64,000 nt of DNA, taken from assembly GCA_032622095.1 (NCBI GenBank), contig CP136067.1, forward strand, positions 95,222,707 through 95,286,706, in the 5' to 3' direction. A program made the position numbers and the translations under genes. Below are positions 23,055 through 36,099 of this stretch, piece by piece. The first letter of the stretch is position 1; each line of letters opens with the position of its first letter. The DNA is from Siphonodentalium dalli (Eukaryota > Mollusca > Scaphopoda > Gadilida > Siphonodentaliidae). Below the pieces are notes generated by a model that did not search any database, was not told where the DNA came from, and saw only the letters and a program-made list of their open reading frames with translations.

Positions 23055-24236
23055 GCATGTTCTCATTTGCGCTTTACATTTCCTACCCACTTTATCCGAA
23101 TTTGGCTACAACCTCTCGCCCGGACTCACATACCATATGTCCCTTTATTACCCACTTGTTCCTAGAATTACGGTGATCCTGCTGTGACATATTATATTTA
23201 AACATCCGTATGTCCCACATGTTCCATAATCATCTCGTTGACACCACACGACGCAAATGACGTTCCCATCAATCATGAAACCGGAACTGTACAATAAAGA
23301 CATCATATAGCATGACAAAACAATCCTTGTATAGTCTAGGCAAATATGGACACAGGTGTCGCATCGAAAGGGAATTTATGAGACCTACATTTTTGGTTAA
23401 CATAAACACATAACTTTCGGGATCCATATGTTGGATTTGTCAGATAGGCGGACTTTTTTTCTCACTGCGTGGTTTTATTGAGGCATCTGATGACAAAATC
23501 GGTCATTTTTTTTAAATAAAGCTGACATATTTGACAGAGTATATTAACACCTTTCGAGGAGAGATATTCGTCCAATTTTGATACCTGAGAATGGGGCGAT
23601 AACCAGAGTAAGGTAATACATGTAACCATTGAATATCGGAATGACATTCATCACGTCATGTGACGTCAAATAATTGTTAGAGTGAGAAGAATATGACGAT
23701 TCACGCAAAGCGTTGTCTTTCGTTTCTTAAAAAAACAATAGTAAGACGGCTATGCCCCATTATTTTATACCATAGGAAACTGATGCCAATTAGCTACGTT
23801 CTGATATATCATTACGCGCGCCGCGTGTATACTAATGTCCAATTCTTTCTTCGCCTGGGCGCTGCCATAGCGCATGGGGGTTCTATGTATAGAATGTTAA
23901 TTATTGGGACACATTTAAAGTTGTAGTGCGACCCCGAGATCGAGCTGTAGTGGACCCCGAGGCCGAGCCCAGTAAAAGGTGTAGTTGAGAATTTCAATTT
24001 CGTTTATTGGCGTTTACATTATGTTAATATTTGGTTTGTGATTAGCTATGCCGATTACAAATAACAGAAATGATAAAGATTCTATAATTACAATCATGTG
24101 CATATAATATATGATTACCATTTCTGACTATGGTTTTCTTGTTTATCGCTGTTGGCCGTAATATTTCTTATCAAAGGAAGAGAAATCAACCCTCCCTCAA
24201 GCTAAGAGGCTTCAGGCTGTGATATAAGGCACACAG
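23055..24236. other. Intergenic, nothing recognised
   Basis: No supported gene or repeat. A short GC-rich patch (about 23815-23880) interrupts otherwise AT-rich sequence. Confidence 0.5.
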
Positions 24237-24950
24237 AACGCACGAATATATCCCAAATTGCGTAATTAACACAATGGCCGTTGATGAACGGCTAAGGTAT
24301 TGTCTAATATATAGGTTTCGATCTACATGTCGAACATTAAAGTAACAATATCACATAATATACCTCCTGACTCGAATTTTTTTAATAAATTTTAGATTTT
24401 TTCCCAAAAAATAATTTAAAACGCATTTTGTCTTCTTCCCGGAAGGCAAAAAAGAAAAGAATGCAGTAAGGGTGGAGATAATTAGTGTATACGGTAATTT
24501 CGTTCCGTCTTGATTTGAAAACTGGCATAATAACCCCAAGATGGCTGCCAATATGGTGGCCGGTATATAGGTGGGAATTGTGAAATTTTTAAGAACGCAC
24601 GCTTACTTGCCAAATGGCTTAACTAACACAACGATCGTTGATAAACTGCTACACTATTATTTATTATATATATCCTGATCCATCGACTAGAACATTTAAG
24701 TGAAAATATTACACAATGCGCCTCCTGGCCCCAATTTTTTATCAAATTTAGTTAGTTTAGTCCAAAAATAATCGAAAACCTATTTTTGTGATCTTTTCGA
24801 AATGCATAAAGAAAATATGTAGCGTTGGTGGAAATAATTTATATGTACGATAATTTCATGCCACATGGGGTTACTACATGACCCACTAACCCTAAGATGG
24901 CTGCCAATACAGTGGCCGGTATATGGATGGAAATTGTCAAATCTGTCGTG
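24237..24950 (+). repeat. Tandem duplication, 356-bp unit, two copies
   Basis: Unit starts at 24237 and 24593 with GAACGCAC. Both copies share AACATTAAAGTAACAATATC-like sequence, CCTCCTG, and the tail AAGATGGCTGCCAATA followed by GTGGCCGGTATAT. Divergence is substantial, so the duplication is old. A weaker partial third copy may follow to about 25310. Confidence 0.75.
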
Positions 24951-25560
24951 TCGCAATTAACACCACCATCGCAATGCAATGTCTTATGCAACCAATAGTC
25001 CTATAATATTCATTGTATTTTGCAATACTAGGACGTAACGGTGACCAGTTCTATTAAAAATGGCAACCAGAATGGTATACAAAATTCAACAATACTAATT
25101 TTGTATACCAATCTATTAAAAATCGCGACCAGAATGGTACTCACGAGTGAGAGGATTGACAAATTTTGCATTCATTCGTGCTCAAGTAATATTTGTTCTT
25201 TGAAATCGATGGCAAATTATTTCACAATAAACATGATTGGTTTAAGGCAGATGGCTTTCGAAACGTTGATCGACGTTGTAAGTTTGTGACTGCCTTTGCG
25301 AGATGAATAAAGGAAATATGTAGGTTATATTAAATATAACACGCATTTAAGCATACTTGGGCACCCTCTATGACTATGTGCGACAAAAAATCTAAATATC
25401 AAAATGCGACCGCGAATAACAGAATAAACCAATTCGGATATATATCTCATCAAATAATTCATGTTGGTACGAATCGTTAGTTACCCTCAATCATCGAGGC
25501 GTGGTTACAAGAACGGAGCTACCGATACATTGGGTCTCATGAAAAACCGTTCTAAAATGG
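24951..25560. other. Intergenic with short local repeats
   Basis: TCTATTAAAAATGGCAACCA and a near copy (TCTATTAAAAATCGCGACCA) flank an inverted GTATACAAAATT at about 25050-25140. No gene recognised. Confidence 0.5.
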
Positions 25561-26320
25561 AATTGACTATTTCGAGTAACAGGAACGGAGCGAGGAACAG
25601 GAACTACTTCCGAGTAACAAAATGACTATTTCGAGTAACAGGAATGAGGAATAGATATATACGCTCATATTTCTCGCGTGCTACGCTACGACACAATCCA
25701 TATTATACATCATTCGAAAGAATAGCATCTCCACTTCATGAATATTGCAACATTTAGATACTAAATTTTTCGAACAAAGCGTATAAGTGGCCAGGAACGT
25801 CGAGCGGTGAATCGGAAATTAGCACCCGAAGAACGTAACATATTCTTCGTAGAAAGTCGCAGATTTCTCACGAATTACGCAATGTCACTGCCAAATATTT
25901 ACAGAAATGGAAAGAGTATCATTCAATATACCAATTTCTGGCACATAGGATGCTTTTTGTTCAACAAAGTTCTGAAAAAGTTTGAAAAATGATTGATATC
26001 TTTTTGGGCGAAATCTAGATACCCCGGACAAATATCTATATATAGGATATATGGCTAAGCCAATTAGAAAACTCAGTAGGCGGAGTTATCTCAAACCAGG
26101 AATAGGAACAGTTTCGGATACGAATTGACTATTTGGAGTAACAGGAACGGAACGAGGAACAGAACAACTTCCGAGTAAAAAGTGACTATTTGGAGTAACA
26201 GGAATGATGAGCAGAGCTCAAATCTCTCGCGTTTAAAGCTATGAAACAATACATATTATACATCATTCGAAAGCATAGCCTCCCCTTTCCTTCTTTAATA
26301 TTGCAACATTTAAACACTAC
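25561..26320 (+). repeat. Tandem duplication, about 562-bp period
   Basis: AATTGACTATTT.GAGTAACAGG at 25561 recurs at 26123 and both are followed by GGAACGGA.CGAGGAACAG, ACTTCCGAGTAA, CTCTCGCG and ATTATACATCATTCGAAAG. The region between carries no recognisable coding sequence. Confidence 0.7.
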
Positions 26321-26429
26321 TTGTGTATGACTGTATTGACAATAACCGTACTAGATGATATTCAATGTACAAGTAACCAGACAAATCAACAAGATTGAAC
26401 ATTCCTAATTAAAATCAACACGGATATAT

Positions 26430-26660
26430 TACTTTGCTCCACTTCTCTTTGTCTTGATGTTCCGCTTCTCTTTGTCTTGATGCCCCTCTTCTCTGCCTTG
26501 CTCCACTTCTAAAATTACTTCTTTTCCTTGAAGTCTTTATTCCGTTGTTCCGATTCACTTTGTTTGCTGTTCCTATTCTCTTTGTCTTGACGTTACTCTT
26601 CTCTTCTCTGTTAACTCTACTTCACTTCTTTCTTATTTTCTCTCCATTCTCTTGTATAGA
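26430..26660 (+). repeat. Pyrimidine-rich CTTCTCTTTGTCTTGATG repeat
   Basis: Imperfect repeats of TTCTCTTTGTCTTGATG and CTTCTCT create a strongly strand-biased pyrimidine tract. Confidence 0.6.
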
Positions 26661-26707
26661 TTCTCGTGTATTATAACAACTTTTGTATTGTATTTTGCAT
26701 CATTTTT

Positions 26708-27240
26708 ATGTGTACCCATATCATAGTATGGTACACATATTGTCGTCATCCGGATTGACCATTCGTCGTTTGTCCGTCTGTCTGTCTGTCTGTCTGTCCG
26801 TAGACACTTTGCGCATAATGCGATAACTCAAACATTTTCTATCCGATCGGAACCAAAATACAGATCGAGTTCAAATATGGGTTTGGTCCGACTTTTTTAA
26901 ACATAGTTATGGCCCTTTTTCGACTTAGAATTCACGCATTCTGCCATAACTAAAATATTTTGTATCTGATTGGAACCAAATTTGGTATATGAGTTTCGCA
27001 GCCCAACATACAGATCGAATTCGAAAATGAGTTTGATCTGATTTCTTTTAATGGAGTTATATTGACATAGAATTCACACTTGCTTCGATAAATCAACCCA
27101 TTTTTCATATGACAGAAAACAAATTGGGTATGTGAGTTTCTCAACTCAAAATAGAGATCGAGTTAGAATATGGGTCAGATCCAATTTGCTATACCAGAGT
27201 TATGGCCCTTTTTCAACTAAGAATTGAACAGATTTGAGGT
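26708..27240 (+). repeat. Dispersed repeat with CCATATCATAGTATGG start, copy 1
   Basis: Starts TGTGTACCCATATCATAGTA, a small palindrome, then GTCC/GTCT microsatellite, TAGACACTTTGCGCATAATG and repeated blocks GATCGGAACCAAA..AATACAGATCGAGTTCAAAT..GTTATGGCCCTTTTTCGACT. Blocks recur about three times. The same GTTATGGCCCTTTTTCGACT phrase occurs at 61.7 kb, and a variant in the TTA-flanked element near 17.8 kb, indicating one superfamily. Confidence 0.7.
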
Positions 27241-27635
27241 TTGATAAATAACCCAAGTAGCTTACTATTAATTACCAGTAATATAAGCTTAACTGCAATA
27301 GAGAGACCAGCGTTAATGTTGTCTTATTGAGTTAAAGTTATTGTAACCACATATATACCACATAGCAGTGAGGCTGTAACCCATTCATGATTCAGTGGTC
27401 TCTCCCATTCAGTTCTAAAAGTTTTAATTCGAATAGTCTATTGTTCATTTGTAGGGATGTTCTCATTATATCTTTCAATTAATAATTCTTCTATTATATC
27501 TCCAGGTTTCTTCTCATTCACTTGCATGGATTTCTGTAGTTAAAATTGACTCCTGATACTTTCATCTGATATGTCTCATTTTATATTGGTTTATTTTGAC
27601 ATACTCTTTGCCCGTATTGATTGATTAATTTATTT

Positions 27636-27960
27636 GTATTTTTATGTGTACCCATACCATAGTATGGTATACATCTTGTCGATGTCCGGATTGACCACTC
27701 GTCGTCCGTCCGGTAGACACTTTACGCATGGTGCGATAACTAAAATATTTTTTTATTCGATCGGAACAAATTTTGTATATCTGTTTCTCAGCCCAAATCG
27801 AGTTAAAATATGTTTTTTTTTATGGAGTTATGGCCCTTCTTCGATTTAGAATTCACGCATGCTGCAATAACTAAAAGTTTATCAGCCCAAAAAACAGATA
27901 GAATTCGAATATGGGTTTGATCCGTTTTTTTTAACAGAGTTATGGGCCTATTTAAAAAAA
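27636..27960 (+). repeat. Dispersed repeat with CCATACCATAGTATGG start, copy 2
   Basis: Same start and internal order as the copy at 26708, but shorter and more diverged. Confidence 0.7.
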
Positions 27961-28950
27961 AAAATAATCTTTGAAGATTAACATTGAATGTTATGGATTT
28001 TAGATTCCTAGCTGAAAATAGCTAGTCACTACCGCCAATGTATGGGTTAAACATCTGCCGATCGTGATCGGCCTCTCGTTCATTAAAGGTATAACCCAAT
28101 GTAAAAGATGACCGTTTTTTATTTATTTTCTTTCAAAGGGTCCAGACGACGATGACACGGTTTGAGTGCTTTTTGACCACATAATTTGGAACGCGTTTGA
28201 TAGAGGCCAGTTGGTTTGAGATCCCGTGAGCCCAATAACCAAAGCCGAGTCGTTTTTAGGGAAAAACTAGTTATTAAGTCATTGCATATGTGTTACCTTT
28301 GCTGATGCAATGAAAGGACATTGAATGCATATTGTATTGTGTTTCCTGTTCATGCCTGCAACTATTTTACCCATGTCGTCAGGTATTATAGATTTGAATG
28401 ATTTCATGGTTCGTTGTGTGTAAATGATGACATACACCAGGTCTCTGGTCTATCTAGGATCCAGATTCATTGAAGCTCCGCGTAAAATAAACAAAGCCGC
28501 ACTTGATATTAAATCACAGAATACGATAAGACATAACCACACACAGTCTTAAACACTGATTGTGATCTCGAATTGAGCCGCACTTATAGGGTTCAGGTAC
28601 CTCAGGATTCATTTTAATGATACTGAGACTAAACTTCTCTATTTAACATGTCAGACAAACTATCTAATGCTGATCAAAGTAACATGAGTCATTAATGGAT
28701 GTCATCGATAGAAACAATATTCCTAGTTGAAGATTAGTGACGTGATCCCGCTGTGATACTGCTTTGTTTGCGCGTTCTAGTGATTTGGTCTCTTGAAGCC
28801 AATTTTCGCTCAACAATAGACGATGCAGAACATACAGCTGTACCGATCCGGGAGAAACTTACAGAGTGAAATACACCGTTGTAAGATGGGGGCTGGGGAC
28901 ACCGGGGAATACATGGATAAACCTGTGGATAACACAAACAAAGGCGTGTA
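27961..28950. other. Intergenic, nothing recognised
   Basis: No gene, RNA gene or clear repeat recognised. Confidence 0.5.
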
Positions 28951-29132
28951 ATAAATAAATAGACAGAACACAACGCGCATCTTAATCGAGAATCTTTTAT
29001 AGAATGAGTTGCGGATGGCGCAAGGATATATTTCGCGAGAGCGTAGCTCGAGCGAAATGTAACCATGCGTCGTCCGCAACGAGTTCGATAAAATAATCGA
29101 GATTATGATGCCAGTTGTGTTCTGTATTTATT
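28951..29132 (+). repeat. Foldback (hairpin) element
   Basis: Imperfect inverted arms of about 65 bp: AATAAATAGACAGAACACAA on the left and TTGTGTTCTGTATTTATT on the right, continuing inward through AATCGAGA and GTTGCGGA/TCCGCAAC. The loop contains TTTCGCGAGAGCGTAGCTCG. No coding capacity. Confidence 0.75.
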
Positions 29133-30910
29133 CTACACTGTTCGGTCAGATAAGTTCAATCCATGAATGTCACCTTCATTGTTACTATAGTACCTTTATT
29201 GTGATTTAAGTCTGACAAATAACCAGTAATTATGGGGAGGGGTCACGGAAGCGGATGATCGACGTATTATACGTCATCTTTATTGGCGACAACGTCAGCA
29301 ATAATAGTTCCGGCTTGTATTCCACTAGAGGTATACAATACTATGTATTCAATGGCTGGAATTCCGTTGAATACATGTGACTCGCGTCAATGGGTGTGGA
29401 ATAAATCTAGGTACACATTTAGAACCGCCACATGGAAAACTTAGAAATCAACTAAACTAACAATAGAAGTATATGCTTGGTGTTTTTTTTACAATTTTGG
29501 AGATAGGAGCATACTATATGGCAAGGGTATGCGTACCAGTATCGTAGAATCATGCACCGTCATAGTTAAATATATGTGCATAATAAAAGTTTTAATAAGC
29601 ATCAGTATCATGATTGTCATATACTGGTAGTTTAAGATAAAGATGGGACCGTGGTACATAATTGGGTTTTTAACAATTTTGAAATTCAGAACATATGCGT
29701 AGGCTGCGAGGTATCAAAAGGGTTAATTTTGAAATTTAGAGTTATGTACATGATTAATTAGGTGTAGATTTGTAGGTAATAGTGTATAGGTCTATAGTAA
29801 TAAAAATAAAAAGTCACTGGTATCATCATCAGTTCTGTAACCCGGTGTTGGAGCGTTTAAGCAACTTAGCATCGCTTTTCGGCATTTTAAACAAATAACA
29901 TTTACAGATTGAACTACACTCAGGGAGAAAACTTCATATCTTCGAATGACATATTGATCAGAATTAACCCGTATGGTGCACATCAAAGACGCGAGCAGAC
30001 GACTCTCAGTAATATAATCTTCTATCTGTGTGAGGCTCCCTACAGGAATGATAATATAATAAAGTATGATATAAATACTTCATATCTTCGATTGACATAT
30101 TTTCGGATTAGCGTTTGATGCCTGTCCCCTCTTGGCCCAAAGCAAATTTTCGATAGTTTTTTCTGTAGCAGAGTAATGCCATGACCGTACACGTTTTACT
30201 TCCATTCAGGTGTACATAACTGAGTGATCGACATTAACTAGTTACTTTCCCACCAATATTATACACATCGGTGTACAAATTATAGAGCCTTGCACGAAAT
30301 TTTTCAGAGAAAACCCGCATATTTAGATAATTTAAATAATTTCGGCCAAATTTGTGGACTGAAATGGTCACCAGATGAAAAAAGTCGAAACTTATGGGTT
30401 GTCAGGATCGAACTGCGGCTTTGATACCCGAAATTATGGTGGGTACCCACTCTTGGACGCATATATTATTTTTGCGAACCGCTCTGCATGCTAGACAATT
30501 TTATGCTTAATTAAACATATATTTTTCTATTGATACACGCATTATCCGCCATCTATGACCGATAATTATGTTTCAAACGAACTACCTAACGTCAAAATGT
30601 CTACTATGTATGATAAAATCGGAAATGAGTCGGAATTTCTATTAAATTAATCGGGGTGAGAGCAAGCTATGGTCGCTATCCCATTGAGGGAACATTATGT
30701 TTTGAATAGTGGATATCACCATTTAACTGGGAGAAATATATATTCATCTGAGGGTAGATATGTTCATTTATCAAAACCGCATGGTCTGGTTTGGTGATAT
30801 ATACCCTCGGATTTGGCGATACCACGTACACGGGGGTGAGATAGCTACTGTGGCTATATTGATCGGTTTATTAAACTTTTGATTATTTTGAGTAAATAAA
30901 TTATTAGCCG
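29133..30910. other. Intergenic, nothing recognised
   Basis: No gene recognised. Sequence is AT-rich; short frames lack motifs or repeats. Confidence 0.5.
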
Positions 30911-31344
30911 TTAAAGATGCATAATCCGAAGTAACGCTCCCAAGTTACTATTTCTTTGGCTTCGGGGATAACAAATATTTGATTCGAGTCGAGGAACCCA
31001 CACACCAAAGATCAGAGTGATCAGATATCGACTTTTTTTAAATTGTTATTTCTCGAAATGTATAATTATTTGTTGCCCAGTAAAGAGTCGTCAAATCGAA
31101 GGTCTCGGATAAAATTGTGGATGAAGATGGATAACTCTAAAATCAAGTGGTAACACGGCAAAATTTCAGTTATAATACGGCCATATTTCGTTGAACAACA
31201 TGTTATTAAATAACCATAGTTGACAGCCGTTTGCATTATTTTGTTGTAATTAATCGATTCTGATAACAAAAGCGTGTTTGGAAGAAATGTTGTTGTTGTA
31301 ACTTGATGATATGGGGACCATCTGATCGGATTGAGTACCTTTAA
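30911..31344 (+). mobile_element. TTAA-flanked non-autonomous element, T1
   Basis: 434 bp flanked by TTAA at both ends. Left end TTAAAGATGCATAATCCGA; right end is the reverse of TTAAAGGTACTCAATCCGAT, an imperfect TIR of about 20 bp. Internal landmarks are GGCTTCGGGG, GATTCGAGTCGAGGAACCCA, GATGAAGATGGATAACTCTA and TTAATCGATTCTGATA. Close relatives lie at 60208-60667 and 60681-61157 and a short one at 44982-45191. Confidence 0.75.
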
Positions 31345-33080
31345 GAATTCACTGAGCGCTAGCTGTTTAGTTGACCGTTTGACCGTTTTTTAATTATAAT
31401 ATGATGTATGGGGGTGAATTTAGGAGAATCATATCAGCCATTATTTTTGAGCCGGATCAATCTTGGTTTTTACGCTCTCTGGAGACAATATTCGGTGGTC
31501 AAAATTTTATCAAATGACATGGATAGATTGAAAGAGGAATCCTTCGTCGAAACACCCTTGGCGACATTGACACCATTGCTCGGATATATGGACTAAATTT
31601 GTCCGATTTCCGAGCGATGGTAAAACGGGAATTGTATAGTTTCCTTTGTCCTTATTATAGAACCATTAACATGACGCAGGCACGAATGTAAAGCGTCGGC
31701 ATATAGGGACAGTGCAAAAAGGGGGCGGGCAGCGGGGGCAGCGGACAGCGGGCAGCGGGCAGCGAAGCGCGTTACAGGCGCATGTGAAAACCCCTAAATC
31801 ACCCTCTTGTCCTATATGTGTGGCTAAAATCGGACCATTTTACAAACTGGAAGATGTATTTAATCAACAGTAAATATGTCCATATTTGGTATGCAAATGA
31901 TCAATTACGCATTCGTAATCGGATTATACACTGGAGTTTCAAATAAATCGTTTTTTCTCTCTCACAGTAGGCGTTTACGTTCACTGCATAATCTTCCAAC
32001 AAGAAAAATATAAATATTCTCAAGAATCTTCAAAGTGAGGGTTAAACAGTTACACCTGGAAGTCATTTAAAAATGCTCTGTTTTCTGAGTTAATATGGAG
32101 CTATCAGAACAATATCAACATCATTTCGATCAGAGATATTCAGCTGATGTGTTAGGCATGTTGACACTCCAGCCGCCTCGTCACTCTCCATCCCCGGGGT
32201 AGCACCGAGCCGCATCGTCACTGTGTCCCTGGTGCAGCATCTTTGACTACTTTGAGACGAGACAGTGATCGTATCAGAATCCTACATCCCATAACGCACA
32301 AAGCTAATCAAACTTTCATAAGCCAATTCTCTGCAAATTTAACCTGGCGCCTAAAACTGACACTTACTCCCGATTAGCACCACTAGTCTATATTAGCACG
32401 AAATGCGTCATCAATATGACATCAATCTAGGCCCGAGGGTAACAACATATCATTGCTAGGAGACACAGGCTGATACCCGGAGCCCAGGAGCTAACAGTAG
32501 AAAACATGACTGTGTTTACCCCCCGAACCCTTATATACCGTGATATTGACATGGTACACACCTTAGCTACTAAACAAATCGTTCAACTCGTGCATAAGAA
32601 GAGAGCTCATTAATAACACCCCATCCTTGGTTAGAAACTATTTGTTTCTGCATTGAGGTAAACATCCCACCAACAATGCAACAGCCCATAAGATACACGT
32701 ACGTGTTAAGTCTTAATAATCGATTCCAGCAATTCGGTAGTTTATCACACGTCATTGTGTGTAACGCGCAAATGCCCAAACGCTATCATTCCGTAAGCCA
32801 ATTCTGGAAATGTCAAGTTTCGTTGCACTCCCCCTCGCATTTTTCATTTCTATATATCAAAATGACTGGCGTCATCTGTCGGTCACGATATTACAATTCT
32901 GCCATTATAAAAGGTGTCCAAAGTAACACAAATCAAGGGAGAATACTCTGAGCTTCCATATAAAATGTTCTTCCACCCAATATATTATTCTTCAGCACCC
33001 TAACGTAGATAAGGTTTGTGACATACCACCAATGAAACCCCTAGGTGGGACACTATATCTTTATTCATAGCAAGATTCGG
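31345..33080. other. Intergenic, with GC-rich heptamer repeat
   Basis: No gene recognised. A GC-rich run of GCGGGCA-type heptamers lies at about 31721-31772. Short frames at 32570-32951 have no recognisable motif. Confidence 0.5.
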
Positions 33081-33089
33081 ATCGCCAGC

Positions 33090-34262
33090 ATGATTGGAAG
33101 TGCGACCAGTATATGTGGGTTTCTAACGGTAGTCATCATCTCCCGACTACCAGGTACATCAACAGGCTCTCATAATTTTCAGAAATTGGTTTTCATTCTT
33201 GATGAAAATCCAAATTTAGTTCTTATTCAGTATACTGGTGACTCATATCCATTTGAGAAGCTGCCACAAGCAAATTCCGCGACCAAAATGTCTCATACAA
33301 ACGCACTGCCAAATCAACACTGATCAAAATGAAAACAGCTGTATCTAAAAATATCACACAAAAACCAACTCGGTTCTACCAAAATTTAATAGCAAAACAC
33401 TTGGTCCCTGAACACCAAGGCGTGTTCAATCCCAGAGACGCAAAACAAATTAGAAATATCAAAAGTGATGAATTGGACAAGCAGAGGATATCTAAAGATT
33501 ATGTTGCAAACCTCTTACAAATGGCTTATCAACTAAACATTATTCCGGAGATAGCCATCAATGATCAAAATTTGTATTTTCCTGAATGGACCCAGGCAGT
33601 AAATTAATTATTATTTTTTTTAGAAGTGTACACTGGGTCATACCGCTACTTGCTTGGGTACGTCAACATTGGTGATTTCTATGTCTCAGCACTAGATTTG
33701 AGAATGTAATTTTCGAGGGAGCGCCTGTTGTCCCGTTGGCATTTCTTCTACACGACCGAAAAACAGAAAAGCCACATGCTAGATTTTTCGAAATAATAAA
33801 AGAAAAGATTTCCAACCTTTGTAAGCTGTCTATTCCGATCATATTAGACATGGAGAGTGCCCTTACAAATGCGATCAAGACGCATTTGCCAATTTAACAA
33901 TTCTATATTGTTGGAATCACCTCAAGAGGGATTTCAGATTTCATCTCAAACATCGTTTAGGGGCTCAACCGAAAGAGATCCCCGTGTATTTGAATGACCT
34001 TGCTGTCATACTGAAATGTAACAATGTTGATGAATTTACAAAAGAATACCAACAGCGATCTGAAAAATGGAGTGGTGCAGCAAAGTCATATTTCGATAAA
34101 AATTTAAAATCAGAAATCTTAACATCATCAGCGGCGTGGATATTGCGACCTCGTGCCGTCTATGATCCATTCTCTGGCGTCACTAACAACATTTCTGAAT
34201 TTTTAAATGTCGTAATTAAGTCACTAACTGAGTGGGAGCCGCCGTCGCTTTCCATTTTCTGA
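33090..34262 (+). pseudogene. MULE transposase domain, broken
   Basis: N-terminal sequence LVLIQYTGDSYPFEKLPQAN and PTRFYQNL, then NPRDAKQIRNIKS (about 33430-33470) match the region ahead of MULE catalytic cores. The core follows in several frames: NIGDFYVSAL (about 33665-33695), GAPVVPLAFLLHDRKTEK (about 33720-33775), ILDMESALTNAI (about 33842-33880, with a conserved acidic position), CWNHLKRDFRFH (about 33910-33945, the CX2H motif) and PFSGVTNNISEFLNVVIK (about 34170-34225). The enzyme family cuts and joins transposon ends with a DDE-type active site. Frame changes occur near 33610, 33700 and 33895. The last 92 residues (33984-34262) form one open stretch. Confidence 0.8.
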
Positions 34263-34547
34263 TGAAATTTTATTACGTTGAATATATAAGAGGAAGCTTA
34301 GGGATAGGGAATTGGAAACTGCGGATGTTTTTCCAAAAATGCCAAACTAGAAGAAGATGAGGTTTCAATACCAGAGGGTGTGTTTATGCCACGTGATATT
34401 GTAAAACTGATTCGTGAATCCGATGTAAACGTTGGCCTGGTAACCAACGACAGTCATGTCGAAAATGAACACATTTCCAATAAACAACCCGTAAACACAC
34501 AGCGTGCTTTGGCTCTTGATATTGTTAAGCGAAAGCAAATTTAATTT

Positions 34548-34769
34548 GTGCCGGATCAACGCGCTTTCCTCGAAGGAAGTATATGTAACTTGTACGGAGT
34601 TCAGCTTTTCCCTAAAGTAAAATGTCAATGTCCGTCGACAAACACATGCTTCCATATTCTAGCTGCCCGACTTTTGAAAGGGCTAGATATCTGCCCCGAT
34701 CCTACCCCTGTTAACCTAACGACGTTGAGGAAACGTGGCAGATCGCGTTCCGATCGGAAGTCACTATAG
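34548..34769 (+). pseudogene. SWIM zinc finger of the MULE
   Basis: Within 73 residues starting MPDQRAFLEG the sequence VKCQCPSTNTCFHILAARL gives CXCX6CXH, the SWIM zinc-binding signature, which commonly follows MULE transposase cores. The tail is basic (TLRKRGRSRSDRKS), consistent with nucleic-acid contact or nuclear import. All four zinc ligands are present. It is separated from the transposase core by a stretch (34263-34547) whose translation continues the family only in fragments. Confidence 0.75.
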
Positions 34770-34885
34770 GCAAAAAATGATGTCCGAACGATGTTGATAT
34801 TGTCCCGGCTCCCGATTCAATATCGGCAAACAAAGTTGAAAAACTAAAATCAACAAAAAAGGGATATGGTCGCAATACTACTGCA

Positions 34886-35657
34886 ATGTCCTCTTTATTG
34901 AACCAATCAGACCAATCGAATGAAACAGTAATTCACGAAACGCCACATTCTTCATCGGTTGGTGACAATTCACAACCAAATACATCTTCAAATGAACAAT
35001 TTGCAAACGGTTCAGGTCGGAATATGAACATATCAGCTCCTGTCGTAAATATTCCAAATCTGACATTGAATAACCAAGCCCAATTGAGTGATAATCTTGA
35101 CTCCACATATAATGTATCGGTTGAGACGAAGTCTCCACCCTACAACACTACTGGCAAAGTAACACCAAACAGAGCTTTAATTCCGAATACGAGCACACCA
35201 AAACAATCTTCTCTGACTATACCATTATCATCAGAATAATCAATCATTGAAACTAGTCAAGTTTGTTTGAACAGTGCAGGCAATTGACCCCAGCATGTGG
35301 ACACGAGCTCCAATGCAGATGTGTCGTCATATATTTCATTAAATGGCAACATAAGTGATATTTCCTCTGTCAAATCTCAACCACAAACATCTTTAATCCT
35401 TCACTCAAGCGTTAATTCTGGAGATAGTTTATTGTTCTTCAGAGCTTCCAGTTCAGAGACTGAAATGGGCATCTCTCTGACAAACACCAACGCACATCTT
35501 TTTGATTCTTTGTCATCTCATTCAGATATGGCGCCAAACGAGCCAGCTGGCAACAACACCGTTAATTTGATTGTAGGTCAGAAATCCATAAATGAGACAC
35601 AGTATCGTGATAGTAGTTCGCGTGATGCATCGGGGGAACTCACACCACTGAACCCAC
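34886..35657 (+). pseudogene. Ser/Asn/Thr-rich linker of the MULE protein
   Basis: Two open stretches (117 residues from 34886 and about 120 from 35297) are rich in Ser, Asn, Thr and Pro with no recognisable fold. They connect the SWIM finger to the protease part and look like a disordered linker. The apparent frame runs on to 35779, but from 35658 it reads inserted TTAA-element sequence. Confidence 0.5.
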
Positions 35658-35996
35658 TTAACCATTTACCCAACAAACCGGCCAAAAACGCCCAAATAAT
35701 GCTTCAACAGCCTAAAATATCTTCGGTCTGTCTCAATAAAACCATACAAATATGGATATCATTGGAACCGGTTCATTGACCACATTGTGATGGTTACAGT
35801 TATGCCCTGTGCCAATGCATTCTCTTATATATGCGAGTCGACCATAGGTCGCCTCGCATATATAAGAGAATGCATTGGCCTTTTTAATATGTGTTAAGCC
35901 AATGCATTCTCTTATATATGCGAGGCGACCTATGGTCGACTCGCATATATAAGAGAATGCATTGGCACAGGGCCGTTCTGTTGGGTAAAGGGTTAA
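35658..35996 (+). mobile_element. piggyBac-like TTAA element P3 with nested palindromes
   Basis: Flanked by TTAA at 35658-35661 and 35993-35996. Left end TTAACCATTTACCCAACA; right end is the reverse of TTAACCCTTTACCCAACA. The right half (35804-35973) is a palindrome made of two hairpins that are exact reverse complements of each other (35811-35879 and 35898-35966). Each has 33-bp arms GCCAATGCATTCTCTTATAT..GCGAGKCGACC and a 3-bp loop. It is inserted in the MULE linker, so it is younger than that element. Confidence 0.8.
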
Positions 35997-36099
35997 ATGT
36001 TCGGAAATCTCAACCGATTCGGTAATACAAATAACTACGACTCCTGTCGTTTCACCATCTGAATCTCAAGCTATAAGAAATAAAAGTTTCGGATCTCCG

